Assembly (NCBI GenBank): GCA_913009635.1
Contig: CAJVXI010000005.1
Coordinates: forward strand, 1 to 47,416
DNA length: 47,416 bases
Source: an uncultured bacterium
Lineage (GTDB): Bacteria > Patescibacteriota > Minisyncoccia > UBA6257 > UBA9933
Reading direction: 5' to 3'
The translations under genes were made by a program, and so were the position numbers. This document shows, in pieces, positions 15,809-24,326 of this stretch (within the stretch, counting starts at the first letter, position 1; each line of letters opens with the position of its first letter). The notes under the pieces were generated by a model. The model was not told where the DNA came from. It made no database searches and was given only the letters and a program-made list of their open reading frames with translations.

Positions 15809-17521
15809 TTATACTTTATGGTCTATTTTCTTAAGTAATTTTAAATCTCTCTTTTTTAATCGTTCAAGGTGATCTAATTCAGGATCCAAATTAATAATTC
15901 TGCCTAGGTATTGACCAGAGGTAAAATGAGGCAGTAAAGCGTAATCAACACCTTGTTCATAAAGAATTTTCGCCTCTTCCTCGTCTTGAGCTCTTAAAAT
16001 AATTTTTAATTTAACGTCTTTGCCAGCAGGCGTATTTTTTCTTCTTAACTTATTAATCTCATTAAGAAGCATTAAGTTGTCTTCAAAATTGGGGCTTGTA
16101 GAAATCACTAATTGCGCATTCTGTATATTTGCTTGTTCAAAAATCTCGCTGTCGGAAATATCTCCGAAAAGATAACTATATTTGGCTTTTTTTAATTCGC
16201 AGATTATATCAGGATCAGAGTCAATTATTAAAAGTTTTTCTTTTGGAATATGATAAGCTATGTTTCGGCCAACTCGATGGGAGCCGATTAAAATTATTGG
16301 TTTATGAAAACCGATTTTTAATTGATGGTCTTTTTTGGGATAACGACGCTCAAAAATTGAAAGATATCCTGATAAATATTTAAAAATCTGGTTATCATAA
16401 ACAACCATATACGTAGATAAGGTAATGGTAATAACGCCAACGGCAGTAATCAATGAAACTATTTGTTCATTAATATGCCCGAGTTTTAATCCAAAAGCCG
16501 CTAAAATCAAGCTGAATTCCGAAATTTGAGCGACTGTTACGCCGGCAAAAAAACTTGTTCTTTTGCGATATCCCATTAATCCCATAATAATTAAAACTAT
16601 TAAAGGATTTCCAATTAAGACAAAAAGTGAGAAAACAATGACTGCTATGGTAATGCCTGAGAAATTAGAAAATATGATTGAAGAGCCAAGAATAACAAAG
16701 AAAATTAAAATGAAGAAATCTCGTAAGGACTTGATGCGGCTGGAAATTTGGAAATGCTCGGAAGAATTAGCCAAAGCTAAACCGGCTAGAAAACCGCCAA
16801 TTTCAATGGAAAACCCAATTTTAGGGTGGCTGACTATTGCTGCCAAAAGAAAACACCACGCTAAACTGGTCAAAAATAAAAGTTCTTGAGAACGGGCGAT
16901 TTTATCGAAAATCAAAGGGAAAATTTTTCTACCAAGCCAAAGCATTAAAATAAATAAAACTATACCTTTAAGAAGAGTTAAGAAAATACTTTGGAAAACA
17001 ATATCTTGACCGTTTTTAATACTAGCCAAAAAAATCAATATTAAAATAGCGACAAAATCTTGGACTAGTAGAAATCCAATACTGATTTTTCCATATAAAC
17101 TGTTCATGGCCCTTTTTTCCGAAAGCAGTTTAACAATAATAATTGTGCTGGAAAAAGTAAGAGCAATGGCAATATAAGCGGAATGAAGATAACTAAAATT
17201 AAAAATCAGGGAAATTATGAAGCCGATAATAAAAGTGAAAGCAATCTGGCTTAAACCGACAATTAAAGAAGTTTTACCGACTAATTTTAGAGAAGTGAAA
17301 TTTATTTCAAGGCCCACAAGGAAAAGCAAAAACATTATTCCTAAGTCAGAGAAAACCTGAAAAACTTCTTTATTGTCAAGATGAAAAAATCCAAAATAAC
17401 CGATTACAATACCGGTAATTATATAAGCCAGAATAATTGGCTGTTTCAGAAGTTTGGCTGTAATTCCTAATCCAGCCGCTATTACAATAACAATTGCTAA
17501 TTCAAAAATTCCAGAACCCAT
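15809..17521 (-). CDS. CPA2 cation/H+ antiporter with TrkA-N domain (KefB-like)
   Basis: 570 residues. About 12 membrane helices (1-375) of the Na+/H+ exchanger family: LKQPIILAYIITGIVIGYFG, FLLFLVGLEINF, FLVQDFVAILIL, GGFLAGLALANS. The family's key Gln-Asp or two-Asp region is represented by LLVQDF. A cytosolic Rossmann TrkA-N domain begins about 405 (IILIGSHRVGRNIA, LLIIDSDPDI, YLFGDISDSE). Family members exchange K+ or Na+ for H+ and are gated by NAD(H) or glutathione adducts. The start ATG at 17521 lies beside a GCGAAT repeat block and lacks an SD. Confidence 0.9.
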   Translation of the reverse strand: MGSGIFELAIVIVIAAGLGITAKLLKQPIILAYIITGIVIGYFGFFHLDNKEVFQVFSDLGIMFLLFLVGLEINFTSLKLVGKTSLIVGLSQIAFTFIIGFIISLIFNFSYLHSAYIAIALTFSSTIIIVKLLSEKRAMNSLYGKISIGFLLVQDFVAILILIFLASIKNGQDIVFQSIFLTLLKGIVLFILMLWLGRKIFPLIFDKIARSQELLFLTSLAWCFLLAAIVSHPKIGFSIEIGGFLAGLALANSSEHFQISSRIKSLRDFFILIFFVILGSSIIFSNFSGITIAVIVFSLFVLIGNPLIVLIIMGLMGYRKRTSFFAGVTVAQISEFSLILAAFGLKLGHINEQIVSLITAVGVITITLSTYMVVYDNQIFKYLSGYLSIFERRYPKKDHQLKIGFHKPIILIGSHRVGRNIAYHIPKEKLLIIDSDPDIICELKKAKYSYLFGDISDSEIFEQANIQNAQLVISTSPNFEDNLMLLNEINKLRRKNTPAGKDVKLKIILRAQDEEEAKILYEQGVDYALLPHFTSGQYLGRIINLDPELDHLERLKKRDLKLLKKIDHKV

Positions 17522-17744
17522 AGGAGTAGTCGCTAATTAGCGAATAACTGCGAATATAGCGAATTTAAGAAGTAATTACAAATTGGCGAATATTTGCGAA
17601 TATGGCGAATAAGATTCGTATATTTACACAAATTCGCTAATTTGCAAACATTCATTTGTATATTTGCAAAGATTTGTAATTCGCGAACACTCTCTAAATT
17701 ATAACAAATATAAATATTAAAAACCAAGAATTTTTAAATTAATT
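17522..17744. repeat. GCGAAT stutter block
   Basis: The whole spacer upstream of the antiporter gene is made of variants of GCGAATA, TTTGCGAAT, ATTCGTATA and TTTGCAAA in both orientations. No gene seen. It resembles the composition of the stutter before the S41 peptidase (12690-12735) and the block at 47287. Confidence 0.7.
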
Positions 17745-19142
17745 TTATAAAGATTTTTTATCAATATCAACCTGTTTTTGAAGATAACTGCTTAAACAAT
17801 GCTGGGTGAAATCAATTCTTTGTGATAATTTATCTAGTCCGGTAAGAAAACCTCCTTGCGCTCTTTCCGGTCTTGGAAGATTTAAGTCGTAGTCCTTATC
17901 ACCAAATCTCAAAGTAATAACGCCATCTTTAACTTGCAATTCTTTGCTTTTCGCAAGCCAGAAATTAATTTCTTCCAAATAATAATCTTTTTCTTTTTTA
18001 GTAATATTTGGTTCTAATACTGAATAAGCGCTGATAACTCCTTCAATATAAGCGCATTTATTTCCAATGGAATCTCTTCTGTCTCTGTAGCTTGAAATTC
18101 GCCAATCAGTATACGCTTTTGTAAATTCAAAATATTCTTTTTTTGGCTCAATTTTATACAAGTCCTTTATTGCTGACATTCCCCAAAGATAAAAATTATA
18201 ATCCCAGGCATTGCTGTATTTAGTATTAAAATAAGAAAAAGCATTATCAATTACTACTTTAACTTCTTTGGTTGGATTATATTTATAGTATCTTACAAGC
18301 GCTAAAAGCGCCTCCCCATTGGAAAAAGCAGATTCTGTTTTTGGTTGTTCTTCTTCTAAATAATAAAGCCATTTAAAGCCCTCATCAGGATTTTTCATTG
18401 CCAAGATGAAATTCAAATAATCAGCAATTGTATCTTTGTATGTATTTTCAAGTTTAGGATATACTTTTATTAAATCTAATGCGCCAACAAGCCCCAAGCT
18501 TACAGCTCCAAGAGAGCATTTGCCCTGGGATCTTAAAATACAATTAAACTGGTATCCGTTAAATTCTCCGGTCTCAGAATTTTTTTTAAAATAAGCTAAA
18601 GCGTTTTCAACCGTGTTTTTAAGATTATATTTATTATCTTTATCTTTTCTTAGAATTTCTCCAAGAACGTAAAGCGCGCCTGTTTGTCTTACTGTAAGGT
18701 CTCCCATTAAATAAGTATCTGAAACAGGGGAGTATTCGTATCTGAAATGTCCGTTGCTTTCCTGAGATTGTTTTAGCCAATTTACGGCATCACTAATGAT
18801 TTTTTTTATTTTTTCACCCTCCAAAGCCTTGGCGACGGAGGGCTCATTGTCCGATTCTTCTTTATCTGTTATTAACATATTTTGCGGAACTAAAGCGGGA
18901 ACTGCCTGTTTCTCCTCATATTTTTCAAAACTTTTTCCGCTCCACAATACGCATTCGTACTTATTTAGAAAGAGTGGGAGGCTATCAGCGATACTTCTAC
19001 TACGAACCAGCCAGCCCGCCTTTATGCATTCCTCGTAAGTTGTAATCTTTTTTGTAGTATTTAAAAACCAAACGAGAAAAACTGCCGCTACTAAAGTAGT
19101 TACAATAACACCAAAAATTAAAATTTTCCCAAATTTAGTCAT
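17745..19142 (-). CDS. Membrane-anchored alpha-toroid protein, possible glycan-active
   Basis: 465 residues. N-terminal anchor (about 7-30), a short Cys-containing segment (YEECIKAGW), then about 330 residues of repeated helical pairs, e.g. AVNWLKQSQESNGHFRY, GALYVLGEILRK, LGLVGALDLIK, GEALLALVRYYKY. This looks like an (alpha/alpha)6 toroid as in glycosidases and terpene cyclases. No catalytic set can be assigned. A CCCTCC...GGAGGG palindrome is inserted in frame at 18817-18842 and codes for EPSVAKALEGE. Function unknown; extracytoplasmic location inferred. Confidence 0.6.
   Translation of the reverse strand: MTKFGKILIFGVIVTTLVAAVFLVWFLNTTKKITTYEECIKAGWLVRSRSIADSLPLFLNKYECVLWSGKSFEKYEEKQAVPALVPQNMLITDKEESDNEPSVAKALEGEKIKKIISDAVNWLKQSQESNGHFRYEYSPVSDTYLMGDLTVRQTGALYVLGEILRKDKDNKYNLKNTVENALAYFKKNSETGEFNGYQFNCILRSQGKCSLGAVSLGLVGALDLIKVYPKLENTYKDTIADYLNFILAMKNPDEGFKWLYYLEEEQPKTESAFSNGEALLALVRYYKYNPTKEVKVVIDNAFSYFNTKYSNAWDYNFYLWGMSAIKDLYKIEPKKEYFEFTKAYTDWRISSYRDRRDSIGNKCAYIEGVISAYSVLEPNITKKEKDYYLEEINFWLAKSKELQVKDGVITLRFGDKDYDLNLPRPERAQGGFLTGLDKLSQRIDFTQHCLSSYLQKQVDIDKKSL
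18817..18842. repeat. In-frame palindrome in the toroid gene
   Basis: CCCTCC and GGAGGG enclose AAAGCCTTGGCGAC. On the minus strand it encodes SVAKALEG. It sits in the linker between the anchor and the first toroid helix. Confidence 0.7.
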
Positions 19143-19210
19143 TTTTTAAGCAATTATTCCCAATTTTTGAAAGATATTTTTTTGGTATTAGAAAATAAGC
19201 CACATTGCGA

Positions 19211-19244
19211 TTTGATGAAAATATTTATTCATAATTTTATTATA
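19211..19244. repeat. 34-base direct repeat, copy 1
   Basis: This AT-rich 34-base stretch beginning TTTGATGAAAATATTTATTC is identical at 21877-21910. A shorter part recurs at 21771-21793. It marks the left part of a block of minus-strand accessory genes. Confidence 0.85.
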
Positions 19245-19261
19245 TATTTTTCTCAAAACTC

Positions 19262-20257
19262 TCAATTTTGCAAAAGATTAATAATAATTTTTATCAAAAT
19301 GTCTTTTTCTTTAGGATTGCTCTCGGCAATTAAAAGCGCCAAAGCTACCAAAGCATTGTCGTTAATCTTTCTTTCTCCTGTTTTGCGATAAAGATAATCA
19401 TTTTTATCCAAAAAATAAACAAATAAAAACGAACCGGAGCGCTTATTACCGTCAATAAAAGGATGGTCTTTGATTGTCAGATATAAAAGATGCGCGGCTT
19501 TGTCTTCCAATGTTTTATACAATTCTCTTTCGCTAAAAGTTTGATATAAATTTTTTACAATTCCTTCAAAAGCGCCGTTTCTTTCCACGCCAAAAATATC
19601 ACTTGCTTCTTTTTTGGAAATCAGCTCTTTTTTAATTTCTTTGATAATCTGCTGGCAATTTTCATATTGCAAAATAAATTTCGCTTTCTTGCCTTTTTGT
19701 TTTTTTAATTTACCCTTGTCGTATTGCTCTAGAACAGTCAATGTCTTGGCATATCCGGATAATAAATTCAATATCTCCATTTCTTGCCCCTTTAATCGTT
19801 TTCCACCCGCTTTTTCCCGCAAAAAAGCGATGGTTGTCCGCAATTCTTGAAATTTCTCTTTTGTTTCCAAAAGTCGTTTCTGATTTACAGCATACCCTTT
19901 CAATAAATATCCTTTCAATATTTCTGTTGACCATTTTCTAAATTTAATAGCATTTGCCGAATTTGTGCGGTATCCAACTGATAAAATAATGTCTAAACTA
20001 TAAAAAGCAACGGGTTTGTCAGAATTTGCAATGTGCAAAAAATGCACATTACCTTTTTTATCAACTTCGCCATCTTTAAAAATTTTATTGATATGCTTTG
20101 TGATAACTGAACGTTCTTTGCCGTATAATTGAGCAATCTGTGCCTGTGTAAGCCACACCGTATCGCCCACAAAACGAACTTTTAATCCAACTTCTTTTTT
20201 AGAAATCTGATAAATTATTATTTCGCCTTTATTTTGTTGTTGAGAATTATTTTTCAT
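19262..20257 (-). CDS. RhuM/Fic-Doc family protein
   Basis: 331 residues. Residues 1-130 match the RhuM/DinD type DNA-damage or virulence domain (TVWLTQAQIAQLYGKERS, FRKWSTEILKGYLLKGY). The C-terminal half is a Fic domain with the intact active site HPFIDGNKRSG (H-P-F-x-D-G-N-K-R-x-G), expected to transfer AMP or phosphate onto a target protein. No inhibitory (S/T)xxxE(G/N) antitoxin helix is evident to me, and no separate small antitoxin lies next to it. The fusion is a recognised arrangement, often in mobile or defence regions. No SD. Confidence 0.88.
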   Translation of the reverse strand: MKNNSQQQNKGEIIIYQISKKEVGLKVRFVGDTVWLTQAQIAQLYGKERSVITKHINKIFKDGEVDKKGNVHFLHIANSDKPVAFYSLDIILSVGYRTNSANAIKFRKWSTEILKGYLLKGYAVNQKRLLETKEKFQELRTTIAFLREKAGGKRLKGQEMEILNLLSGYAKTLTVLEQYDKGKLKKQKGKKAKFILQYENCQQIIKEIKKELISKKEASDIFGVERNGAFEGIVKNLYQTFSERELYKTLEDKAAHLLYLTIKDHPFIDGNKRSGSFLFVYFLDKNDYLYRKTGERKINDNALVALALLIAESNPKEKDILIKIIINLLQN

Positions 20258-20298
20258 CTATTTCAAAATTAGTTATTATTCTAATTCTACCCAAAAAC

Positions 20299-20318
20299 CG
20301 CCAATTTGGCGATTTTTT
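20299..20318. terminator. Short bidirectional terminator
   Basis: CGCCAATTTGGCG followed by ATTTTTTAT on plus and GGTTTTT on minus. It lies between the HExxH gene and the Fic gene, both minus strand. Confidence 0.6.
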
Positions 20319-20327
20319 ATACCAAAT

Positions 20328-21104
20328 TTAGGTGGTTGGAGTGGGGGATTGGTTATGAGATTTTAATAATGATTTTGTTTGTTTTTGGAATTTATCTATG
20401 TCTTTATTGGAAGATTTTAAATACTTTTTCCAAAGCGGAAGGATTTTCTTTTTTATTTCAGTTAAATACTGATGGCCAACAAATGGCGGATATTTAATTT
20501 TATTGAGCTTCTTTCTTAATTCTTCATCTGTTATTAATTCTATAATGGCATGGCTTAAATTAGAGATAGTAAAATATGAATGCAGTATTTCATGCCACAA
20601 ATACACGGTTATATAATTTGGCCAGTTTTCACTGTGCCCCCAGCCAATTTCATTATTTCCAAGATTTTTTCCATGTTTTTGGCTGGGATGAGTAATATAA
20701 ATATTAAAAGTTTGATTAAGGTTAAACCCGGTTAATTCCTTAATTATTTTACTGGTTTTTGTGTAATTCTTTTTCCACTGCGCGTCGCAAAATTTTGAAT
20801 ATTTTTTAGTTTGTAAATAAATTTTTTTAAATTCTTTACTTCGTTTAAGCGTTGATAAAAAATTGGGTAATTCATAATGTAATTTACTGGTAAAGGATTT
20901 TAAATTTTTCGCTGCAAGCAGTTCAGGGGAAAACACGGTTCTTCCAGCAAGAAAATCGTAATATTTTTTAGATTTATTCCATGCATAATTTTGAAATGCA
21001 ATTATATCTTTCTGGTATTTTTTGGACGAAAAACCATAATCACTCGTACAAGATAACGTATTTATAATCAAATAATTTTTATCTATTTTAAAATTTAATT
21101 TCAT
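20328..21104 (-). CDS. Putative zinc metalloprotein with HExxH
   Basis: 258 residues. YLWHEILHSYF carries an HExxH motif in a helix, and about 20 residues later IELITDEELRK could supply the third Glu of a gluzincin. The family is not recognised. N-terminal half is Lys- and Tyr-rich, with no signal peptide. The last nine codons (HNQSPTPTT) and stop lie in a sequence shared with the spacer at 21170 and 21905, so its 3' end was formed by a repeat. Product could be a peptidase or a non-enzymatic domain. Confidence 0.55.
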   Translation of the reverse strand: MKLNFKIDKNYLIINTLSCTSDYGFSSKKYQKDIIAFQNYAWNKSKKYYDFLAGRTVFSPELLAAKNLKSFTSKLHYELPNFLSTLKRSKEFKKIYLQTKKYSKFCDAQWKKNYTKTSKIIKELTGFNLNQTFNIYITHPSQKHGKNLGNNEIGWGHSENWPNYITVYLWHEILHSYFTISNLSHAIIELITDEELRKKLNKIKYPPFVGHQYLTEIKKKILPLWKKYLKSSNKDIDKFQKQTKSLLKSHNQSPTPTT

Positions 21105-21126
21105 AAATAATTACTTTAAGTTTCTT

Positions 21127-21176
21127 CAACGGCTAACACACCGTATTGGCCGTTGAAAACGCTGCAGTTTGGGGTG
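21127..21176. repeat. Hairpin repeat, copy 1
   Basis: Stem CAACGGCTAA / TTGGCCGTTG (one G-U) with loop CACACCGTA, then AAAACGCTGCAGTTTGGGGTG split as a trailing part. Copy 2 is at 21957-22006, with compensating base changes in the stem. Confidence 0.8.
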
Positions 21177-21213
21177 GGGGATTGGTTATTCAAATCTTCT
21201 ATTTAATGACTAT

Positions 21214-21741
21214 CTAGCGCAATGGAAGAATGGCGTCAGGAAGTTGATCTTTAAAAAAGTCGAGGTGGCCTGTGCCTGTAATAATAACAATATTACCGTC
21301 TGAGATCATATACTCTTTGATTTTTGTGAGCATCTTTTTTTCTCGTATCTTTGCTTTTTTGGGGTCAAACAGCTTTCTTGATAGTAAATTATCAAACTTT
21401 TTTGAAATCTTTGATGTATTGAAGTCTTTCCACGAATACTTTTCTAAAATGGGCTTTGATTTATTAATAAGCGTTTTATATTCTGGACTATTTACTGACA
21501 TTCCATTGTTAAATAGTGGCTGATATTCATCAAAAAAATAGACGGGGATTCTTTTCTCCTTTGCCCATTGGTACGCATACATCATCTCATCACGCATATC
21601 CTTTTTCTCATTAAACTTTTCTATAGCGTCTTCAGGAAGTTCAATCAAAAGCTGATTCGGATTCAAGTCCTCAAGAATCTTTTTGAGCTCTCCATGTGGG
21701 GTGTGGCTATGTATAGTGCCTATTATAAAAATTTTTTGCAT
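21214..21741 (-). CDS. TraB/ChaN-like small protein
   Basis: 175 residues. IFIIGTIHSHTPHGEL at the N-terminus, LLIELPEDAIEKF, VYFFDEYQPLF and the C-terminal IITGTGHLDFF together recall the GTxH...E...GxGH layout of the TraB/Tiki/EreA-like superfamily of putative metal-dependent hydrolases. No membrane helix. It sits between two copies of the hairpin repeat. Specific function unknown. No SD. Confidence 0.5.
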   Translation of the reverse strand: MQKIFIIGTIHSHTPHGELKKILEDLNPNQLLIELPEDAIEKFNEKKDMRDEMMYAYQWAKEKRIPVYFFDEYQPLFNNGMSVNSPEYKTLINKSKPILEKYSWKDFNTSKISKKFDNLLSRKLFDPKKAKIREKKMLTKIKEYMISDGNIVIITGTGHLDFFKDQLPDAILPLR

Positions 21742-21825
21742 ATAAAAGTATTGTATTTTTAATTTTTTCTTTCATAATTTTATTATACCAAATTCCAAAT
21801 CTAAATAATAATTAATAATATTATT

Positions 21826-21865
21826 ATTATCGCTTATACATGCGATCGCAGGTATAAGCGATAAT
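21826..21865. repeat. Perfect 14-bp inverted repeat around GCGATCGC
   Basis: ATTATCGCTTATAC and GTATAAGCGATAAT flank ATGCGATCGCAG, itself palindromic. No T-run follows. It lies in the spacer between the TraB-like and deoxyribosyltransferase-like genes, beside the 34-base direct repeat. Confidence 0.85.
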
Positions 21866-21876
21866 TGTTAAATTAT

Positions 21877-21910
21877 TTTGATGAAAATATTTATTCATAA
21901 TTTTATTATA
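21877..21910. repeat. 34-base direct repeat, copy 2
   Basis: Identical to 19211-19244. It runs on into ACCAAATTTAGATGGTTGG, which is shared in turn with 20321-20340. Confidence 0.85.
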
Positions 21911-21956
21911 CCAAATTTAGATGGTTGGGGTGGAGGAGTAGCTTAATCTTTTAAAT

Positions 21957-22006
21957 AAACGGCTCACACGCCGTATGAGCCGTTTAAAACGCTGTAGTTT
22001 GGGGTG
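21957..22006. repeat. Hairpin repeat, copy 2
   Basis: Perfect stem AAACGGCTCA / TGAGCCGTTT with loop CACGCCGTA and the trailing AAAACGCTGTAGTTTGGGG part. Compared with copy 1 the stem has paired changes (C-G to A-T at the base, A-T to C-G near the loop), which keeps the fold. Confidence 0.8.
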
Positions 22007-22026
22007 TTTGAGGGGGTTTTAGTAAC

Positions 22027-22431
22027 CTATAATTTACTTTCATCAAAAATCTCCAACCAACCATTTTCCATCCATAAATTTAAATCTTCATAAAATAAAC
22101 TTTCAGGCAATGGTTTTTGATACAAAATAATTCTTATGTTTTTATTATGCGCCAACTTTAACCCTATTGTAAAAGCAATTTCTGCAAATACCGCAACTCC
22201 TATATATCCCTCTGTATCATTTTTATTTTCATTAGCTATAAAATGAATATCTGTATTGTTTAACGTTTCATAAAATTCTTTATGAACTGAAGGAAAATCC
22301 GCTAAAAAATTCCCACTTTTTATTGGTTTTGGATAATTTAAAACATCAAAACCATTGTCTTGAAAGAATTTTATCCATTTATTTATTTCATCACGTAAAG
22401 ATGAACTGGCTGATATAACAACTTTTTTCAT
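22027..22431 (-). CDS. Nucleoside 2-deoxyribosyltransferase-like protein
   Basis: 134 residues. KKVVISASSSLRDEINKWIK, a central DIHFIANENKNDTEGYIG and AVFAEIAFTIGLKLAHNK match the Rossmann-like fold of the deoxyribosyltransferase superfamily, where the ExAFA Glu is catalytic (here in FAEIAF). The family includes nucleotide-salvage enzymes and nucleotide-cleaving defence proteins. Start is four bases after the stop of the ABC-F gene, so they form an operon, although base composition of the two differs sharply. Confidence 0.6.
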   Translation of the reverse strand: MKKVVISASSSLRDEINKWIKFFQDNGFDVLNYPKPIKSGNFLADFPSVHKEFYETLNNTDIHFIANENKNDTEGYIGVAVFAEIAFTIGLKLAHNKNIRIILYQKPLPESLFYEDLNLWMENGWLEIFDESKL

Positions 22432-22435
22432 ACTT

Positions 22436-23905
22436 TTATTTTACCATAAGTTTATCAAGGTCAAGGGTTTCGTCAATGCGGATTTTATTTACGAATTCCG
22501 GCGTGTGAGATACGAGCACCATTGCCCCTTCGTATTTACTGAGCGCTTTCGCGATAATAGGCAAGTGGCGGAAATTTATATGGTTCGTGGGTTCGTCAAG
22601 TATCAGCAAATTCGGCTTTAGCAGCGCGAGTTGCGCGAACGCGACAAGCCCTTTTTGCCCTTCGGATAAGTTTCCGATTTTCGCGCCCATAAATTCGCCT
22701 GTAATCAAAAATCCCGCCGCTATACTGCGCATAGCCTGCTCGTCTGATAATTCATCCGTTACCGATTTCAAAGCTTCATACACCGTTTCATCAAAATTGA
22801 GCGTTGAAAAATCTTGCTTATAATAACCAACCGTAACTCCGTCTGAAATTTTTGCTCCTTTTTCATTGCCGCGCGCAAGATGTTCAAGCAGAGTGCTTTT
22901 TCCGATTCCGTTCGGACCGGTCAGAAGCAGATGCCTGTTTTTCACCAAAGAAATATTTGCCACGCATTCAACCAGCTCATTATTTTTCATAATTGAAAGT
23001 GATTTAATGTTCAAGATTTCGCCAATGTGATGTTTCTTTACTCCAATGATAAATTTTCTGATTGTTTTGTCTTCGCGACGCACGTCCACCTTGGACTCTT
23101 CCGCTTCCGCGGCGCTTTCGCGCATGCGCTTCGCCAAGATTCTCATTCTGCCTCCTTTGTTGGCGAAGAAATTCGCTTTATCTTTTTTCTCTTGAATGTG
23201 CTTTTCAAATTGGGCGTTTTTTCTGATTTCCTTTTCCACGCGCGCGATAATTTCTCGCACTACATCTTTATAGTTGCCGGCGTATTTTTCCACTTTTCCG
23301 GTGAAAACATCAAGATACAGGACCCCCTCAGTGAACGCGTTCAAAAAATCCGCGTCATGGGAAATGACAATGATGGTTTTTTTATAATCAATTAAAAACT
23401 TCGTCAGATGGGAAATGCCTTCTTTATCTAAATTGTTCGTTGGCTCGTCAAGCAGGAGCAGGTCGGGATTTTGTATCAAGGCGGACGCTAAAAGAAACCG
23501 CGCTTGCTGTCCGCCGGAAAAATCTTTAATAATTCTATCCTTTGGAGCGTGAAGACGCACCGCCTCTAAAATTTTGTCTATTCGCGGGTCAATGTCATAC
23601 ACCTTTTCGGCAAAGCTTTTTTCAAAGAATTCCCGCACGGTAAGGCCGAGTTGGTCGCGGGCGATGACTTGACTGGCTATGGCGATGGAAAGATTTTGCG
23701 TCAAATGCACATTTCCTTCTTCCGGAGCGCGTTCTTTTGTGATAAGCCGAAATAAAGTGCTTTTGCCTGAGCCATTTTGCCCCATTAGCGCGGTTTTTGA
23801 CCCGCGGCGCACGGTAAAACTTACCTCGTTAAAAATGGGCTTATTGGCGCCGTATTCAAACGACACATTGTCAAATCTTGCTATTACTTCGTTTTTTTGC
23901 GGCAT
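22436..23905 (-). CDS. ABC-F ATPase
   Basis: 489 residues, no membrane helices. Two ABC domains in tandem: first Walker A GQNGSGKST, signature FSGGQQARF, Walker B LLLLDEPTNNLD. The second has GPNGIGKST, LSEGQKGL and LLILDEPTNHI. The linker helix pair (IREIIARVEKEIRKNAQF to RMRESAAEAEESK) is the P-site tRNA-interaction motif of ABC-F proteins, which act on ribosomes to relieve stalls or give antibiotic protection. The gene is clearly richer in G+C and uses CG-containing codons much more than its neighbours, so it was probably acquired horizontally. Confidence 0.9.
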   Translation of the reverse strand: MPQKNEVIARFDNVSFEYGANKPIFNEVSFTVRRGSKTALMGQNGSGKSTLFRLITKERAPEEGNVHLTQNLSIAIASQVIARDQLGLTVREFFEKSFAEKVYDIDPRIDKILEAVRLHAPKDRIIKDFSGGQQARFLLASALIQNPDLLLLDEPTNNLDKEGISHLTKFLIDYKKTIIVISHDADFLNAFTEGVLYLDVFTGKVEKYAGNYKDVVREIIARVEKEIRKNAQFEKHIQEKKDKANFFANKGGRMRILAKRMRESAAEAEESKVDVRREDKTIRKFIIGVKKHHIGEILNIKSLSIMKNNELVECVANISLVKNRHLLLTGPNGIGKSTLLEHLARGNEKGAKISDGVTVGYYKQDFSTLNFDETVYEALKSVTDELSDEQAMRSIAAGFLITGEFMGAKIGNLSEGQKGLVAFAQLALLKPNLLILDEPTNHINFRHLPIIAKALSKYEGAMVLVSHTPEFVNKIRIDETLDLDKLMVK

Positions 23906-23949
23906 AGTAGTTTATATATTTAAAAAAACGCTCATTTGAGTCATTTATC

Positions 23950-23978
23950 AAATTATCGAAGTCTCACTTCGATAATTT
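23950..23978. repeat. Perfect 13-bp hairpin, 3-base loop
   Basis: AAATTATCGAAGT CTC ACTTCGATAATTT upstream of the ABC-F gene. No T-run follows on either strand beyond TTT, so it may be an element end or a regulatory hairpin. Confidence 0.7.
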
Positions 23979-23996
23979 AGCTTCGTTTAAATAAAT

Positions 23997-24041
23997 CCCG
24001 CGCCTTTCTACGAAACGTAATACCCCGTAGAAAAGTGCGGG
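23997..24041. repeat. 16-bp imperfect inverted repeat
   Basis: CCCGCGCCTTTCTACG pairs with CGTAGAAAAGTGCGGG (two wobble positions) around a 13-base loop. It lies in the 200-base spacer between the ABC-F gene and a small membrane gene. GC content contrasts with the AT-rich setting. Confidence 0.7.
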
Positions 24042-24109
24042 GTAAATTTTATGCTCCGGGGTCATGACTCAACGCTAAATTAACAAAAACAGAATCCGGC
24101 ATCGTTTTC

Positions 24110-24310
24110 CTAAAGTCCCTCAAGTAAGCTTGTATATGTATCTATGAATGTTGGGATTGCGAAGATTAGGCCTATAGCAGGAATGACTATCATAATAATC
24201 GTAACCCACGTAATAATAAGGAAGTATTTCCGTGTTTTTTCTACTGAGGCAAAAATCGCATCAAGCTTTGCATCCTGTTCCTCTAATTTCTTTTGTATGT
24301 CTTGTTCCAT
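24110..24310 (-). CDS. Small coiled-coil plus TM protein
   Basis: 66 residues. MEQDIQKKLEEQDAKLDAIF is a short amphipathic coil, followed by two hydrophobic stretches (YFLIITWVTIIMIVIPAIGL and LIFAIPTF). The pattern of coil plus membrane hairpin is common among small Patescibacteria proteins. Function unknown. A weak GGAA stands before the ATG. Confidence 0.65.
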   Translation of the reverse strand: MEQDIQKKLEEQDAKLDAIFASVEKTRKYFLIITWVTIIMIVIPAIGLIFAIPTFIDTYTSLLEGL

Positions 24311-24326
24311 GTTATTTCCAATGATT

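Noticed and set aside
16129-16889. Plus-strand ORFs at 16129 and 16563
   Set aside because: They are antisense to the well-supported antiporter gene and have no independent support.
21840-21851. Cyanobacterial HIP1 octamer (GCGATCGC)
   Set aside because: Only one copy was noticed, and the gene content does not suggest a cyanobacterium.
20300-22020. Array of attC sites between minus-strand genes
   Set aside because: The hairpin repeats lack paired RYYYAAC/GTTRRRY ends on either strand, so I kept them as a separate structured repeat.
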